A program made the translations under genes and the position numbers. Positions 1-10,662 of a stretch of 64,000 nucleotides of DNA are shown here, piece after piece. Under the pieces are notes generated by a model. The model saw nothing but the letters and a program-made list of their open reading frames with translations, was not told where the DNA came from and ran no database searches. How positions within the stretch are numbered: position 1 is the stretch's first letter; every line of letters begins with the position of its first letter. The stretch spans positions 203,104,321 to 203,168,320 of the forward strand of contig CM045761.1 of NCBI GenBank assembly GCA_025200525.1, in the 5' to 3' direction. This stretch comes from Camellia lanceoleosa (Eukaryota > Streptophyta > Magnoliopsida > Ericales > Theaceae).

Positions 1-104
1 CACGTACGGTCTGGCGAGACCTTAAACACGTACAGTCTGGCGAGACCTTAAACACGTATGGTCTGGCGAGACCTTAAACACGCACGGTCTAGGAGACCTT
101 AAAT
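1..104. repeat. 26-bp tandem repeat, 4 copies
   Basis: Four head-to-tail units of about 26 bp, each containing GGTCTGGCGAGACC (a short hairpin: GGTCT pairs with AGACC) followed by TTAAACACG. The last unit is a GGTCTAGGAGACC variant. The array may extend left of the window. Confidence 0.9.
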
Positions 105-850
105 CCTCGGGAGGTGCAAAACCTTCGGTGCATTAAGGTGCACCTCATTGCATTTGGCATGCATTCCATCGCGCTATTTCCCGCACCTCATCAGTTGCCC
201 CGGGTCCGGCGGGACCGAAAACACGCGCGGTCTGACGGGACCAAAAACACGCGCGGTCCAGGAAACCTTAAATCCTCGGGAGGTGCAAGACCTTCGGTGC
301 ATTAAAGTTGCCCCTCATTGCATTTGGCATGCATTTTATCGCGCCGTTTGACGCACACCCCCATTGCACTTCATTTTCCATCCTTTGAGGCATGCGTACC
401 TCATTGCACTTCATTTTCCATCCTTTGAGGCACGCGTACCTCATTGCACTCCATTTTTCATCTTTTGAAACACGCGCGGTCTAGGAGACCTTAAATCCTC
501 GGGAGGTGCAAGACCTTCGGTGCATTAAAGTGTGCACCTCATTGCATTTGGCATGCATTCCATCGCATTGTTTCGCACATCTTATTGTCGCCCCACACCG
601 GTCTGGCGAGACTTTAAACACGCATGGTCTGGCAAGACCTTGAACCCGCTCATTTGCATTGTCATGCATCTCACAAGCCGCGTATTAGCGCGCATTTCAA
701 AAAATGCATGCATTGTCATGCATACACTTTGCATTCCGGTCTAGGAGACCTTAAATCCTCTGAAGGTGCAATTCCTTCGGTGTTTGTCGTGCCCGAACGA
801 CTTACGGTGGTCTGGTAAAGCCACCTGCCTGTCTTTGCGGTGAGTTCCTA
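104..850. repeat. Complex higher-order repeats
   Basis: A longer unit beginning ATCCTCGGGAGGTGCA, then ACCTTCGGTGCATTAA and CATTGCATTTGGCATGCATT, occurs near 104, 272 and 498, with a partial copy near 757. Between them a roughly 40-bp unit (CATTGCACTTCATTTTCCATC) is repeated three times at 363-470. The hairpin motif GGTCT....AGACC recurs throughout. Noncoding. Confidence 0.8.
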
Positions 851-1079
851 GAAGACCAACTAGGACGGCGAAAACTAGAGTTTGAACGGCTTATGCCTAG
901 AACGCAAAGGTTTGGAATTTCCGAGACTAAAGTCTGGTTTAAATACCCAGGGGGGTGCACCCTCGGCTTGAAATCTGTATGGTAGCCCCATAGGTTGAGA
1001 CGGTGTGTTTACGCCTCAATTCTGGATACTGAACCAACCTAGTATATCGCCTTGTTGGTAAGATAGGGAAAGCTGCAAT

Positions 1080-1330
1080 CATAGTCGTTGCATCATACTG
1101 CATTGTCATGCATCATTTGTAAAATATTGCATATGTCATGCATTTCAAAAAAAAACAACAAAACAAAAAACAACAAAACAAAAAACATGCATCTCATGCA
1201 TCATTAATACTATTGCATATGTCATGCATTTCAAAACAAAAACAAAACAAAACAAAACATGCATATGTCATGCATCATCCTTATAGTATAGTGCATATGT
1301 CATGCATTTTCTGTAGATATCCATTTCCAT
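1080..1330. repeat. Imperfect repeats of GCATATGTCATGCATTTC with A-rich spacers
   Basis: The phrase GCATATGTCATGCAT recurs at irregular 60-80 base spacing, separated by A-rich CAAAACAAAA runs. It is part of the noncoding 3' region. The 119-residue translation across it is low-complexity and not considered a gene. Confidence 0.75.
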
Positions 1331-1904
1331 TGCATTATAGTTGCATGCATTTCACTGCATCATCTTCCATCCATGGCTTGCGCCTTTCCTTGTTGAGCTT
1401 GGTCTGGTATGTGCCTATACTTTTCACGTCGAAGCACAGTTCTGTATGCAGAAGCTCTGTGCTAGACATGGCTTGTATATGTGCATGCCTTCCCTAGGCG
1501 AGATACGGTTTGGCCAGCGTGCCATATCCATCAGATCCATTTCCATTACATTGTAGTGTAGTCATTATGTCCGCATTAGGATCATTATTCTCACCCCAAG
1601 GGGTCGCTTTCCCACTTATGTCATTCCACCCAATACTTGTTCTTGTGTCCGCATAAGTACTCATAGATCGACATCGTTCTATGGGAGACGGACTTGTCAC
1701 CTCCATCAATCTATTTGACATTTGTGTGGTTTCAACCGCCTCCTTTGAATCATGATTCAATCGCCTCAAGGTAGTTTGCATTAGTTTTAATTGCACTACA
1801 TTTTCACTTGCATTATTCATACATAGTTTTGTATATATTGCATATCATTCATCATTCGCATTGCATATGTCATGCATGTTGCTAATCATATTGCACCTGT
1901 TAAG

Positions 1905-1950
1905 TTTGCTTTCTTTTCAGGCACGATATTGTATGTACGGTTCATTTATC
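1905..1950 (+). other. Conserved block shared with T2
   Basis: TTTCTTTTCAG followed by GCACGATATTGTATGTACGG is repeated nearly exactly at 31625-31675 in the equivalent region of T2. The pyrimidine tract plus CAG looks like a splice acceptor. Its function is unknown. Confidence 0.6.
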
Positions 1951-2352
1951 ACGGTGGAACCAAAGCGAGCCGCATGGTATTGTATCCTCCGTGAGACGCC
2001 TTGAGAATTGCATAATTCTCTTACATCCTTTCTGCATTGTAGTGTAGATTGGCGTATGCTAGCTTATAACTGTCGCATGTATGCTTCAATTACAGCTTTC
2101 TTTGCATGATCATAAGTTATGCTCGGCTTCTTGCATTCTCGCCAGCATTTTGCCCCCGCCGCAAGATACCTTATCTGCGGCTTGTGTGCCGGTGCTTGAA
2201 CTACGCTGGTTTGATTCCTAAAGGGATACGTAGGCAGCTTGCGAGTTCAACCATTTGCGCTTTGCATGATTGTCTAAGTCTTCGGCCTTGTCAAAAATGG
2301 GTCGCTCGGCTTTGACATTCACTCCGCCATTGTTATGACTTCCGAAGTTCAC

Positions 2353-2363
2353 AAAGAGGGCAA
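2353..2363 (+). other. Polypurine tract of the element ending in LTR A
   Basis: The purine-rich stretch AAAGAGGGCAA lies directly before the LTR start, the position used to prime plus-strand DNA synthesis. The T2 counterpart at 32859-32870 is AAAGAGGGGCAA. Confidence 0.7.
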
Positions 2364-2743
2364 TCAGACACCCCATTTTTGACCGCCCTCAAGACTTGGA
2401 CGTCACCGTTGGAACACTTGGTGATTATCCATGTTTGTGTTCGTTTGGAGTTCCCGGAGTTCTCGGCTGCGCGCGCCTTGCCTCAGGATCTCCGAACTCG
2501 ACCGTTTGTGTTTGGTTTTGCACCAAACACTTGTGTTTTGCCTTGGAAGGGCAGTGGATGCTTTGTGCGGGATCCCCACACACCACCGGGCCGGTCAGAA
2601 GTTGCTATCGGCACTATATTGTGCCTTCGGCACTCTTTGTGCCTGGTCGGCACTAAATTTTGTCAACATGACATTTTTTGCCGGTCGGACACTGTGCACT
2701 TGCTTTCTGAGATATTTTCGCATACAACAGATGCATTGTCTTT

Positions 2744-2767
2744 CCCTCCATACACGTGTATGGAGGG
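2744..2767. promoter_or_regulatory. 24-bp perfect palindrome upstream of LTR A TATA box
   Basis: CCCTCCATACAC followed by its exact inverse complement, with a CACGTG (G-box) centre. The same palindrome lies at the same place in the other LTRs of the family. CACGTG is a known bHLH/bZIP binding core in plants; its use here is inferred. Confidence 0.7.
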
Positions 2768-2805
2768 ATGAGCTTGCTTAGTGGCTAAGCTTGTAAGCTT
2801 TTGGC

Positions 2806-2813
2806 CTATAAGA
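2806..2813 (+). promoter_or_regulatory. TATA-like box of LTR A
   Basis: CTATAAGA followed by GGGAAAG, at the position where sister LTRs have TATATAAGGGGAGG. Transcription would start about 30 bases downstream. Confidence 0.55.
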
Positions 2814-3315
2814 GGGAAAGCTCTTCCCTTTGCTCAAGGGTTGGATTCTTGAGAGGTTTTCAGCCATTTTAGACAGAGAGGAAGCTCTGGTTTAGGTTAG
2901 AGAATATATATCTATCCTATATCTATCCTTCTCTTGTTAAACTATGTGTTTTGTGCCTTACTATTGCACTAAAACACCTAGTGTTCCACCTTCTCCTTGC
3001 AACTGAGGTTCTAAGGGCTGGTCCTTGGAGTTCTTGACTGATTTTGAGCTCAAAGAAGCATCAACCACAACCTTTGTGAAGAGGGCTACAAGGGTGAGAT
3101 ACTAACCTCTTTTTTTCCCCATTTTTGCACCTTCTTTTTACCTAGTTTAAAACTGTTTTTGTGCTTGGCATATAACACAAAAAAGTTCTGATTTTGAACC
3201 CTCTTTATTGTATATTAAGAGTGTTTTGTGGTTTGGGGAGGTTTGACCCCCTTTAGGCTTTGAAAAGCCCCCATTTTGTGCTATTTTGGAGAGATCCGAG
3301 ATTTTGGTGATAGAT

Positions 3316-3356
3316 CTCTTCACCACGAAATCTTGAGAGATTTCAGTGGTGAAGAG
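3316..3356 (+). other. Conserved leader hairpin in LTR A
   Basis: CTCTTCACCAC.GAAATC and its complement GATTTCAGTGGTGAAGAG form a stem of about 17 pairs with a short loop. It lies about 950 bases into the LTR. Equivalent hairpins occur in five other LTRs in the window. Confidence 0.7.
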
Positions 3357-6061
3357 CATGCCTTGAAGTCTCAAGAAGGAGAGGGCCACCCTCTCCTTGA
3401 TGTCCTTGAAAAGGACAAATTTTGCTTCCTTAAGGAGCTTCATGCTTGAGTGTGTGTTGAGCATGTTTGACTTGTTTTCCATGCTTATATTGCCATGTTA
3501 TAACATGATTTCAAGTTGGTTTTAGTACTCTTTGCATGATTTGCATAGTTACTTTGTAATGCCTTAATATTGCCTTAACATGACTAGCTTGTTAGCCTTA
3601 GTTTCTAACATGTTTTAGGCTTGTATTTGTGAAGCTTGTGTACTTATTTTGGCATGATTGAACTCTGTCCATAGTCATTTGGGCCAATCCCATCATGCAT
3701 TATGTAGCTCCTTTGCATTTGGCTTGTTGGCCTTGAGAGTATGAGTGTATAGCATGCCATGCTTACTTCATTTTTGATAGTTTGGAACCATCTAGCATGT
3801 TATTTCAGACTTTTTGGTGTGTTTGTATGCATGCTTTAGTTGTCCTTTTAATGCTTTAAAAGCATATGTTGTATGCTCCATGTTTTGGTCATGTTGCATG
3901 CTTTTGTACTTGAGCCCCTTAGATGCCATCTAGGTGCTCCTTAGGCTTTGTTTAGGTCTGCTTATGACCTATTTTGAGGTCCCTTAGCCTTGTGAGGCTT
4001 GGTGGACTTGGCCTTGGTTTAAGCCTTCATGGCTTGTTTCAAGACTTGGGCCATTTGTTGTACATTTGGCTTGCTTTGTTGCATGTTTTGGTATCACATT
4101 TTGCGTGATTTTCAGAGCTTTATGTGCATGCTATTAATCCGTGTTTGGCCTCTTTAAGTGTGCTTGGATATTGCTTGTTTATGCCTCGGGTTTTGTACCT
4201 TAACATGTGCATGTGTGTGTGTGTGTTTAGTCTCCAATTGTAGGTATTTTGCCTACTGATTTTAGGCCTTTTCGAGTTGCCTAATTCATGTCTAAATCCA
4301 TCATTTCATTGTTTTGCATGCTGGCTTGTAGGCCTTGCACAAGTGCATCACATTGTTCATTTGGCATGATAGATAACATGCTTAGGGTTGCACCACATTT
4401 GCATGTATGTTAAGCCTCTTGAAGTGAAGTATGATAGAGGTTTGGCACCCTTGTTTGATTGTTTGCATTGCATGCATTTGAAATCAAATTTGCACTCTTG
4501 GTTCTTAGGGCCATCATGCATGGAAATGCGCGATTGGTGGTCCGGGAATCGAGGCACATGCCCTCTTGAGTCCATAGCATGATGTGGGATGTGTTTGGTG
4601 CATACATGCTTTGAATTGTCATGCCATACATCGCTTGTCCTCTGTCATTAAATTGCGGTGTTCGCAGAACTTTTGGCCGACCTAAGATCAAGTGCCGACC
4701 CAAAGAATTCTCGCCGATAGCATAATTTGTGGTCGGTGGTCATTTCCCTTGGCTGGCCATTCCTCGAGCCGATGGTGTTCCACAAAGACTCGGAGAAGCA
4801 ATCCCGGACTTTGGCAATTTTCAGAGGAGCATGGCAAAGGTAAACAGAGGCAACAAAGGTTATGGTAGTGCGATTCCGAGCGAGTCCCATGCCCAAGTAA
4901 AGCTAGCTTAGCCCTCATCCCGAGGCATTTAATGTTTAATTAGATTAATTATTTAATTTAATTAATTTAGTTGTTTTGTAATATTTAATTAGCTAGAATA
5001 GTTAATTATTTATTCGGTCCTGTATTATTCTTTCGGTCCCTCCGAGCGAGGGCAAAATGTAATAAGTGTGGGTGAGTGTGTGTATGTCTTCCAACCCCCA
5101 TTTCTTTCTATCCCTTTTATTTAGCTGCTTATGGTAGATTAGGCACGCTATATTAACATACCTTATACAATGCATGCGCATTCATGCATTTGTTTACATA
5201 CATCGGGCTCGGACATCATACAAACGCATTGTGTTTTCAAATTCCAAAAGTGAATACGTATACTCAAGATTTCACATGCCATGTTTAGGGTTAGCGAGCC
5301 CCACTCTAGATTGCATTTCCAGGTGCATTAGCCACTTAACATGAACTAGGTCATGCATGTTTGCTAACCGCTTTTGTTTTGGCACGAGTACGATGTAAGT
5401 GTTTATGGCTTTAGCATATCGCATGCGTGTGAATGTTAACATGACAAAGATGCTTGCCATGCGCTAAGTGCTTACATGATAAACCGCTTGAATGCCTCGT
5501 GGGTGGAGGTTGGATTGCCTCAGTTGGAATAACTCGTTGAAATCCGCATTTTAGCCTACTTGCGAGTAGCAAAAGAAAACAACACGTTTTTCGAGACAAA
5601 ACGGATATGCAATGTTTATTCCCAAATTAGGCAATCTAGTCTATACTTTCGTGTTGTGCGCATCACATAGTAATTCTAGGTTAAATAATTGGAATAAGAA
5701 CACATAACGTTTTCAAAAACGGATATCACGGTTAGTAGAGGCCGGTCTTCGGACCGGGCGAAAGGGGGTGCTCATAGCTGACCTTCCCCGATCGTACCCA
5801 AGCTCCCGAGCCAAGACCACTTTGGTGATGACGGACATGTGGCCTTCGGCATCGAGTCAGGGTTTCCTAAATTTCCCAATTAAAAAATATTTAGGTGGCG
5901 ACTCTGTAATCTGGCAAAGCAGTCCATGTTTGGCACTACTTTTTCAAAAATCTGTTTTCTCAAACGATTTGCCGGATTCGGACTCTTTGGTTCAAGATTC
6001 AGAACCGACACAAAAATCGGGTCCGAACTGTAGCGCGAGGTCCCCCCGCGGACGTGCTACA

Positions 6062-8095
6062 GTTTGATATCTCTTTCATGCCTAAGACAACTATTGGTTT
6101 GAGCCTTCTTTCCATTAGAGGACTTAAACTCACCCTTTGGACTTAATTGATTAAAGGATGGTTGGTAATTCACAATGGAGTAATTAAAACTTGGAATTAA
6201 AAGTGAGCAAGATAATAATTTGTTTGTGTTCAATCGGACGTTAATTGAACACATGGAAGCTTGAGACATTTCATACTCATTAGTGATGAAATGGTTCGAG
6301 TTTCCAAGGTCACTACTTCCCTTGATCTTTCATGAAAGGGAGGTGGTTTTGAGAGTCTCATTTTCAATGCATTCATTGAAATTGCAAACTTTGGTTCATA
6401 TGCTATCATGCAATGAAATTGCTTGAGTTAATGGTTTGTGAACCAAGCTTGCTACTCCTTTGATTTCTTCATGAAAATGAGGGGTGAGTTGTGCAGACAA
6501 CCCTTGAAAATACCCTGTGCATGCTTTGTTTATTCTCTGTTGTAGCAAGAAGAACTAGGCAGCAGTGGCTGGCCATCACTGGTGGTTGGCAATCCTCACT
6601 ACTGGTCGGCCGGCCACTGATGCAAAATTCAACAGTGTGTTTGTAAGGTAGAGCCGAGTTATTTCGGAAGTGGGCAGCAGTGTATATGTTCTCTGTGCAA
6701 CAGAGGCTCTCCGGAAGCAAAACAATGACTTTTCGGGTGAAAACCGAGCATGTGCATGAGCATCTCTCGCGTACCGAGCATGTTTAAATATTTAGTTTAA
6801 ATATTTGTTGTAATTAATTAATTGTAGCTAGTTAATTTTGTAAAGTGTTGTAACTAATTAGTTAGTTAATTAGTTATTCAATTTCGTTTTGTAATTAGTT
6901 AGTTAACTAGAATAATTAGTTGATTCATTTATTGTAATAATTAGTTAAGTAGTTTAGCTAATTTCATTTTTTTTTTGTAATAATTAGCTTAGCTTTAATA
7001 AGTTAGTTAATTAGCTTAGTTTATTCGGACTCTCCTTCGTGAGAGCGCAATATAATAATGTGTATGTCTTCCAACCCCACGTCTTTCTCCCTTTTATTTA
7101 CTAGCTTATGATAGTTAGTTTAGGGACATCATGTTTTGTTTAGCATACTTCATGTTTGCATCCACTTATATTGCATGCATCGAGGCTCGATTCATCATTC
7201 TAACTTGCATTGTTAGTTTAACGCTTATTTGAATACGTGCTTAGACCGCATGCTATCTAAGTGATTCATATAACATATTAGTAGTTGAGCCTATTAGTTT
7301 CATATCGCATATGTTGCATCAGTAAAATTGCATTGTTAGGAATCATGCATTTTTTCTAACTCATTTCTTTTTTGGCTTGGAGTACTAGGTGAGCCTTTAC
7401 TCATTTTAGCATATTGCATTGAATGTTGATGATGCCACGTCTAGCATGCTTGCCATGAGGCTAATTGCTTAAATGCTATAACTACTTGAATGCCTATGGA
7501 TGAAGGCTAATTGCTTGAATTGGAATAATTTGAGTAATGTTCATATGCAATCACTTTTTCAAGTGGTACATATTTGAAACAATTTTCAAAACGAACATGA
7601 ATCGAGATGTTCCAATTATTGCAAAGTTAGTCTATACTTGTGTGCGTATCACATAGTAAATGTTAGCCTAATAACTGGAACAAGAGCATATAATATAGAT
7701 AAGATTCATATCATGATTAGTAGAGGCTGATATTTGATTGGGCAAGTGGGGGTGCTTAAATTCATTCATGACCTTCCCCTCTCATACCCAAGTTCTCGAG
7801 CCGAGACAATTTTGGTGATGATGGACACGTGGCCTTTGGCACGAGTCATGGGTTTTCTAAATTTTTCCAAAAAATATTTAGGTGGCGACTCTATATCTGG
7901 CAAAGCAGTCCAATTTTGGCATTTTTGATTTTTAGATTCAAAATCTATTTTCCAAAAGATTTGTCGGATTTGGACTCTTTGGTGTTTATCAATTTCACAT
8001 TGCACTTGCGAGATTAGATTCAGAACCGCGGGAGTCCGAACTGTGGGGCTTATTTCGAACTTCTGAAAAGGGGGGCGCAAAAAAGTAGAGCTACA
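6062..8095 (+). mobile_element. LTR B, 5'-truncated Tat-like LTR (right part)
   Basis: It begins abruptly after LTR A and aligns from about offset 1640 of the T2 3' LTR (compare 34510 onward: CATTAGAGGAC...GGACTTAA). It ends AGTAGAGCTACA at 8095 directly against chromovirus coding sequence. The missing left part should lie beyond the window's left edge, with the LTR A element inserted into it. It includes GGCCGGCC palindromes (6560-6625) and the conserved ATATTTAGGTGGCGACTC block near the end. No gene. Confidence 0.75.
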
Positions 8096-8382
8096 CTTGT
8101 GAATTTTCCAATGTGTTTCTGAAAGAATTGCTTGGAGACTTAATTGATAGAGAAATTGAATTCACCATCGATGTACTACCAAGAACACAACCAATTTTCA
8201 AAACCCCATATAGAACGTCAACTTCTAAATTGAAAGAATTGAAAACTCAACTTTAGGAATTGTTAGACAAGAAGTTTATTCGCCCGAGCACATCACCTTG
8301 GGGTGCTCCAATTTTGTTTGTCAAGAAGAAAGACGGATCGTTAAGGCTGTGTATAGACTATCAGGAATTGAACAAAGTGACT
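8096..8382 (+). pseudogene. pol: G1 chromovirus pol fragment: protease-RT junction and start of RT
   Basis: The translation matches the same stretch of G3: the FPEELPG-like linker (here degraded), REIEFTIDV, then the RT start [21 protein letters not shown] and LRLCIDY.ELNKVT. An in-frame TAG at 8254-8256 replaces the glutamine seen in G3 (QDLLDK). The reading frame stops at 8382 because a solo LTR is inserted; it resumes at 22594 with INNKY in the same frame once the TGACT duplication is counted once. It would encode the fingers of reverse transcriptase of a Ty3/gypsy element. It is dead by nonsense mutation and insertion. Confidence 0.88.
8378..8382. repeat. Target site duplication TGACT, left copy for G2 solo LTR
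   Basis: TGACT directly before TGTGATAACCC; the second copy is at 22589-22593 directly after CATGACA. It proves that 8383-22588 is one insertion with later insertions inside it. Confidence 0.9.
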
Positions 8383-9224
8383 TGTGATAACCCAACCCGT
8401 ATTATGCTTAATTATACACGTGTTTATGTGTTTAATATGAATTTGTAAGTTAAGTATGTGAATTATGTGATTTTGGATTTTATCTCTATTGAATGTAGGA
8501 AAATCTGTTGTAATTAGAACTTTAAACTGAAAATTGAAAGTCTTAGAGGCGTGATAAACCAAAATCGACTTCATATTTGTGATTAGCATGATTTTTAGAG
8601 CCTATGGTGAAATTTTGTAAAATTACGATTCGTAATGTTTTAAATAGCCTATGTTATATATATATATCTAGTTCTTAAGTTCATCATTTTTGGGAGAGTT
8701 TTGCTAGAAGGTGAGTTAGAGAGAGAAGAAGAGGAGAAGCTAGAGATTTGGTGGAGATTCAAGGGGCAAACTCTAGATTGAAGCTAAGGTATGGGAATTT
8801 ACTTAGAATCTTTGTCTTTAGCTCATATTTGGCATGAAATCAAGAGGAAATTGGAAACTTTGAGCTAGGGTTTTGGGTTATGTAATGGGTTGACCTATAT
8901 GCAAGAAATCTCTTTATGTTTGTTTGTTTTAATTCCAATCTTATGATTGATACATGAAATGAGCTCTAGATTGTGTATACAACAAAGATTTGTTGAAGGA
9001 TCATCCAAGTTTTTATGTATTTAAGCTTTATCATGAAATTTATGAAGTTATGAAAAATGTGAGACCTTGATTTTGTTATTGAAGAAAGATTGATGTGTTT
9101 GATATGTAATTACCCTTGAATCATGCTAGTATAACATGTTTTTGGATTAGCTTTGCTTGAATTTGGGGTTGGAAATAAGTTTGGAGGGTTTCATTTTGGC
9201 CATTTTCAGACTGTCTAAGTTTGC

Positions 9225-9385
9225 GTAGACCGCACGAGCGGCCATGGGCACCACACGAGCAGAACATGAAGAAAAAAAGAATTTTTGATCCTGCTCCTTG
9301 GGCGCTCGAGCGGCTAGTTTTTCCGCTCAAGCGGATTTGGGCTGCACAAGCGGTGAAGACTTCCGCTCGTGCGGAACCTCTGTTT
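9225..9385. repeat. Cluster of CGCTCGAGCGG-like palindromes in G2 LTR
   Basis: Repeated short G+C-rich words (CCGCACGAGCGG, GCGCTCGAGCGG, CCGCTCAAGCGG, CCGCTCGTGCGG) in an otherwise A+T-rich LTR. A similar cluster lies at 39240-39530 in the G1 LTR. Confidence 0.7.
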
Positions 9386-10156
9386 CAGCCCAACTTTGAA
9401 AAGGCATATCTCTTTTAGTCGGACTCCGTTTTAAATGATTCTTGAGCCTAAATTCAAGCCCTGGAAGTCTAGTTTCCAACGGTGGTGGTCTCATATCCAA
9501 ATTCTAAATACACAAACAGAAATGTTCAAATTATTGAAGGTTGTTCACTTTATTTCTAACCGTTTCATGATATTTCCTCTCCTAACCCAGTTTCCTTTCG
9601 TTTCTTTCTATTTTCCTAGACACGAATTATGACCCATTGAGGACTAGTGAGTCTAGAACCAACAAAAATAATTGGTTAAGGAGCAAAGTAAGGGATTGAT
9701 TTATTTGGTTAAGAAAAGATTAAGAGAAGTAAATTTGATCAAGAAAGTAATTCCATGTTTCAATATGTTGTGCCATGCGCATTGCGTTTGCAGGCCATGA
9801 TTCGAGGATCGATCAACCATTCTTGGAAACCACTGTGAGTAATAGTATAGTAATGATATGTTTTCATTATCTATTTCGATTTATGTACGACATGATCTTC
9901 TAAATATCCTATTTTGTCAAAAGGCACAAGTTTCTAAGAAATGTGAAATGAGTTATGAACAAGAAATGTGAATTGTTTGAAATATGATATGGTGGGCCCA
10001 AGGCCATTCCGTTTATGCTATGACATTATATGAATTATTTAGTCTTTATGACCTATTGATTTCTGGTATGGAACAAAGTGTTGTATGGAACTAAGTGCTC
10101 CAGTGGGAGCCACCTCTAGAGTCTGTACGAGTTACCTCTTGAGTCCATAAATACTT

Positions 10157-10455
10157 AAATGATTGGGCCTGAGGCCGTTTGTTAAATAATTAGGCCCGAG
10201 GCTACTTGATAAATGATTGGGCTCGAGGCCGCTTGTTAAATAATTGGGTCGAGGCCGCTTGATAAATGATTAGGCCCGAGGCTGCTTGATAAATGATTGG
10301 GCCTGAGGCCGCTTGTTAAATAATTGGGCCCAAGGCTACTTGATAAATGATTGGGCCCGAGACCGTTTGTTAAATGATTGGCCTAAGGCCGCTTGATAAA
10401 TGATTGGGCCTGAGGCCGCTTGTTATATGCTTGGGCCTAAGGCCGCTTGGTTTAT
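10157..10455. repeat. 27-bp minisatellite, 11 copies
   Basis: Units of the form AAATGATTGGGCCTGAGGCC + GCTTGTT, alternating GCTTGTT and GCTTGAT ends. It lies shortly before the end of the G2 LTR. Confidence 0.92.
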
Positions 10456-10657
10456 ATGATTATGGGTATTGTGAGAACCTTATGGTCATCTACTTACACT
10501 GCTTTACTGTGTTATTACTCATTGAGCTTTGCTCACCCAATTTTATGTATGTACATGTAGGTGATTAGCAGTATGGAGCACACCCTTAGAGTCAGCTTGA
10601 GGAGCCTCTTGTGACCCAATCGAGTCATGCCTCCAAGACGGAGTTTTGTCTTGACTC

Positions 10658-10662
10658 ACACC
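10658..10662. repeat. Target site duplication ACACC (left; right copy 22288-22292)
   Basis: A perfect 5-bp direct repeat flanks the minus-strand solo LTR inserted in the G2 LTR. Confidence 0.88.

Larger units (their letters stand above)
1..2363 (+). mobile_element. 3' noncoding internal region of a Tat-like LTR retrotransposon
   Basis: No convincing coding sequence is visible. The assignment rests on what follows: the last 250 bases (about 2090-2363) are homologous to 32620-32871, and both stretches run through a block with AGGGATACGTAGGCAGC or close to it, then a purine-rich AAAGAGGG tract, directly into an LTR that starts with (TGT)AGACACCCC. That is the order expected between the last ORF and the 3' LTR of a Tat/Ogre-type gypsy element, a lineage known for long repeat-bearing 3' noncoding regions. 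The rest of the element lies left of the window. Small ORFs here are repeat translations. Confidence 0.7.
2364..6061 (+). mobile_element. LTR A, 3' LTR of Tat-like element (3.7 kb)
   Basis: It starts at a decayed AGACACCCCATTTTTGACC and ends GACGTGCTACA. It has the same block order as the other 3.7-3.9 kb LTRs here: an upstream palindrome and TATA box, a long leader with the CACCAC..GTGGTG hairpin, a long GC-poor middle, and a conserved end containing ATATTTAGGTGGCGACTC. The terminal GCGAGGTCCCCCCGCG segment matches the solo LTR at 23500-27271 rather than the GGGGGGCGCGCG type, so two subfamilies exist. Small ORFs in it are not supported. It is preceded by a polypurine tract, so it is a 3' LTR and not solo. 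Confidence 0.82.

Noticed and set aside
1138..1497. 119-residue plus-strand ORF
   Set aside because: It spans A-rich and CATGCAT repeats in a noncoding region; low-complexity translation, no family resemblance.
2379..2781. Three overlapping ORFs of 86-130 residues at the start of LTR A
   Set aside because: The conserved feature is the DNA of the LTR; equivalent frames in sister LTRs have stops and indels, so no protein is conserved.
3147..3482. 111-residue minus-strand ORF in LTR A
   Set aside because: It overlaps the conserved hairpin and leader; not preserved in sister LTRs.
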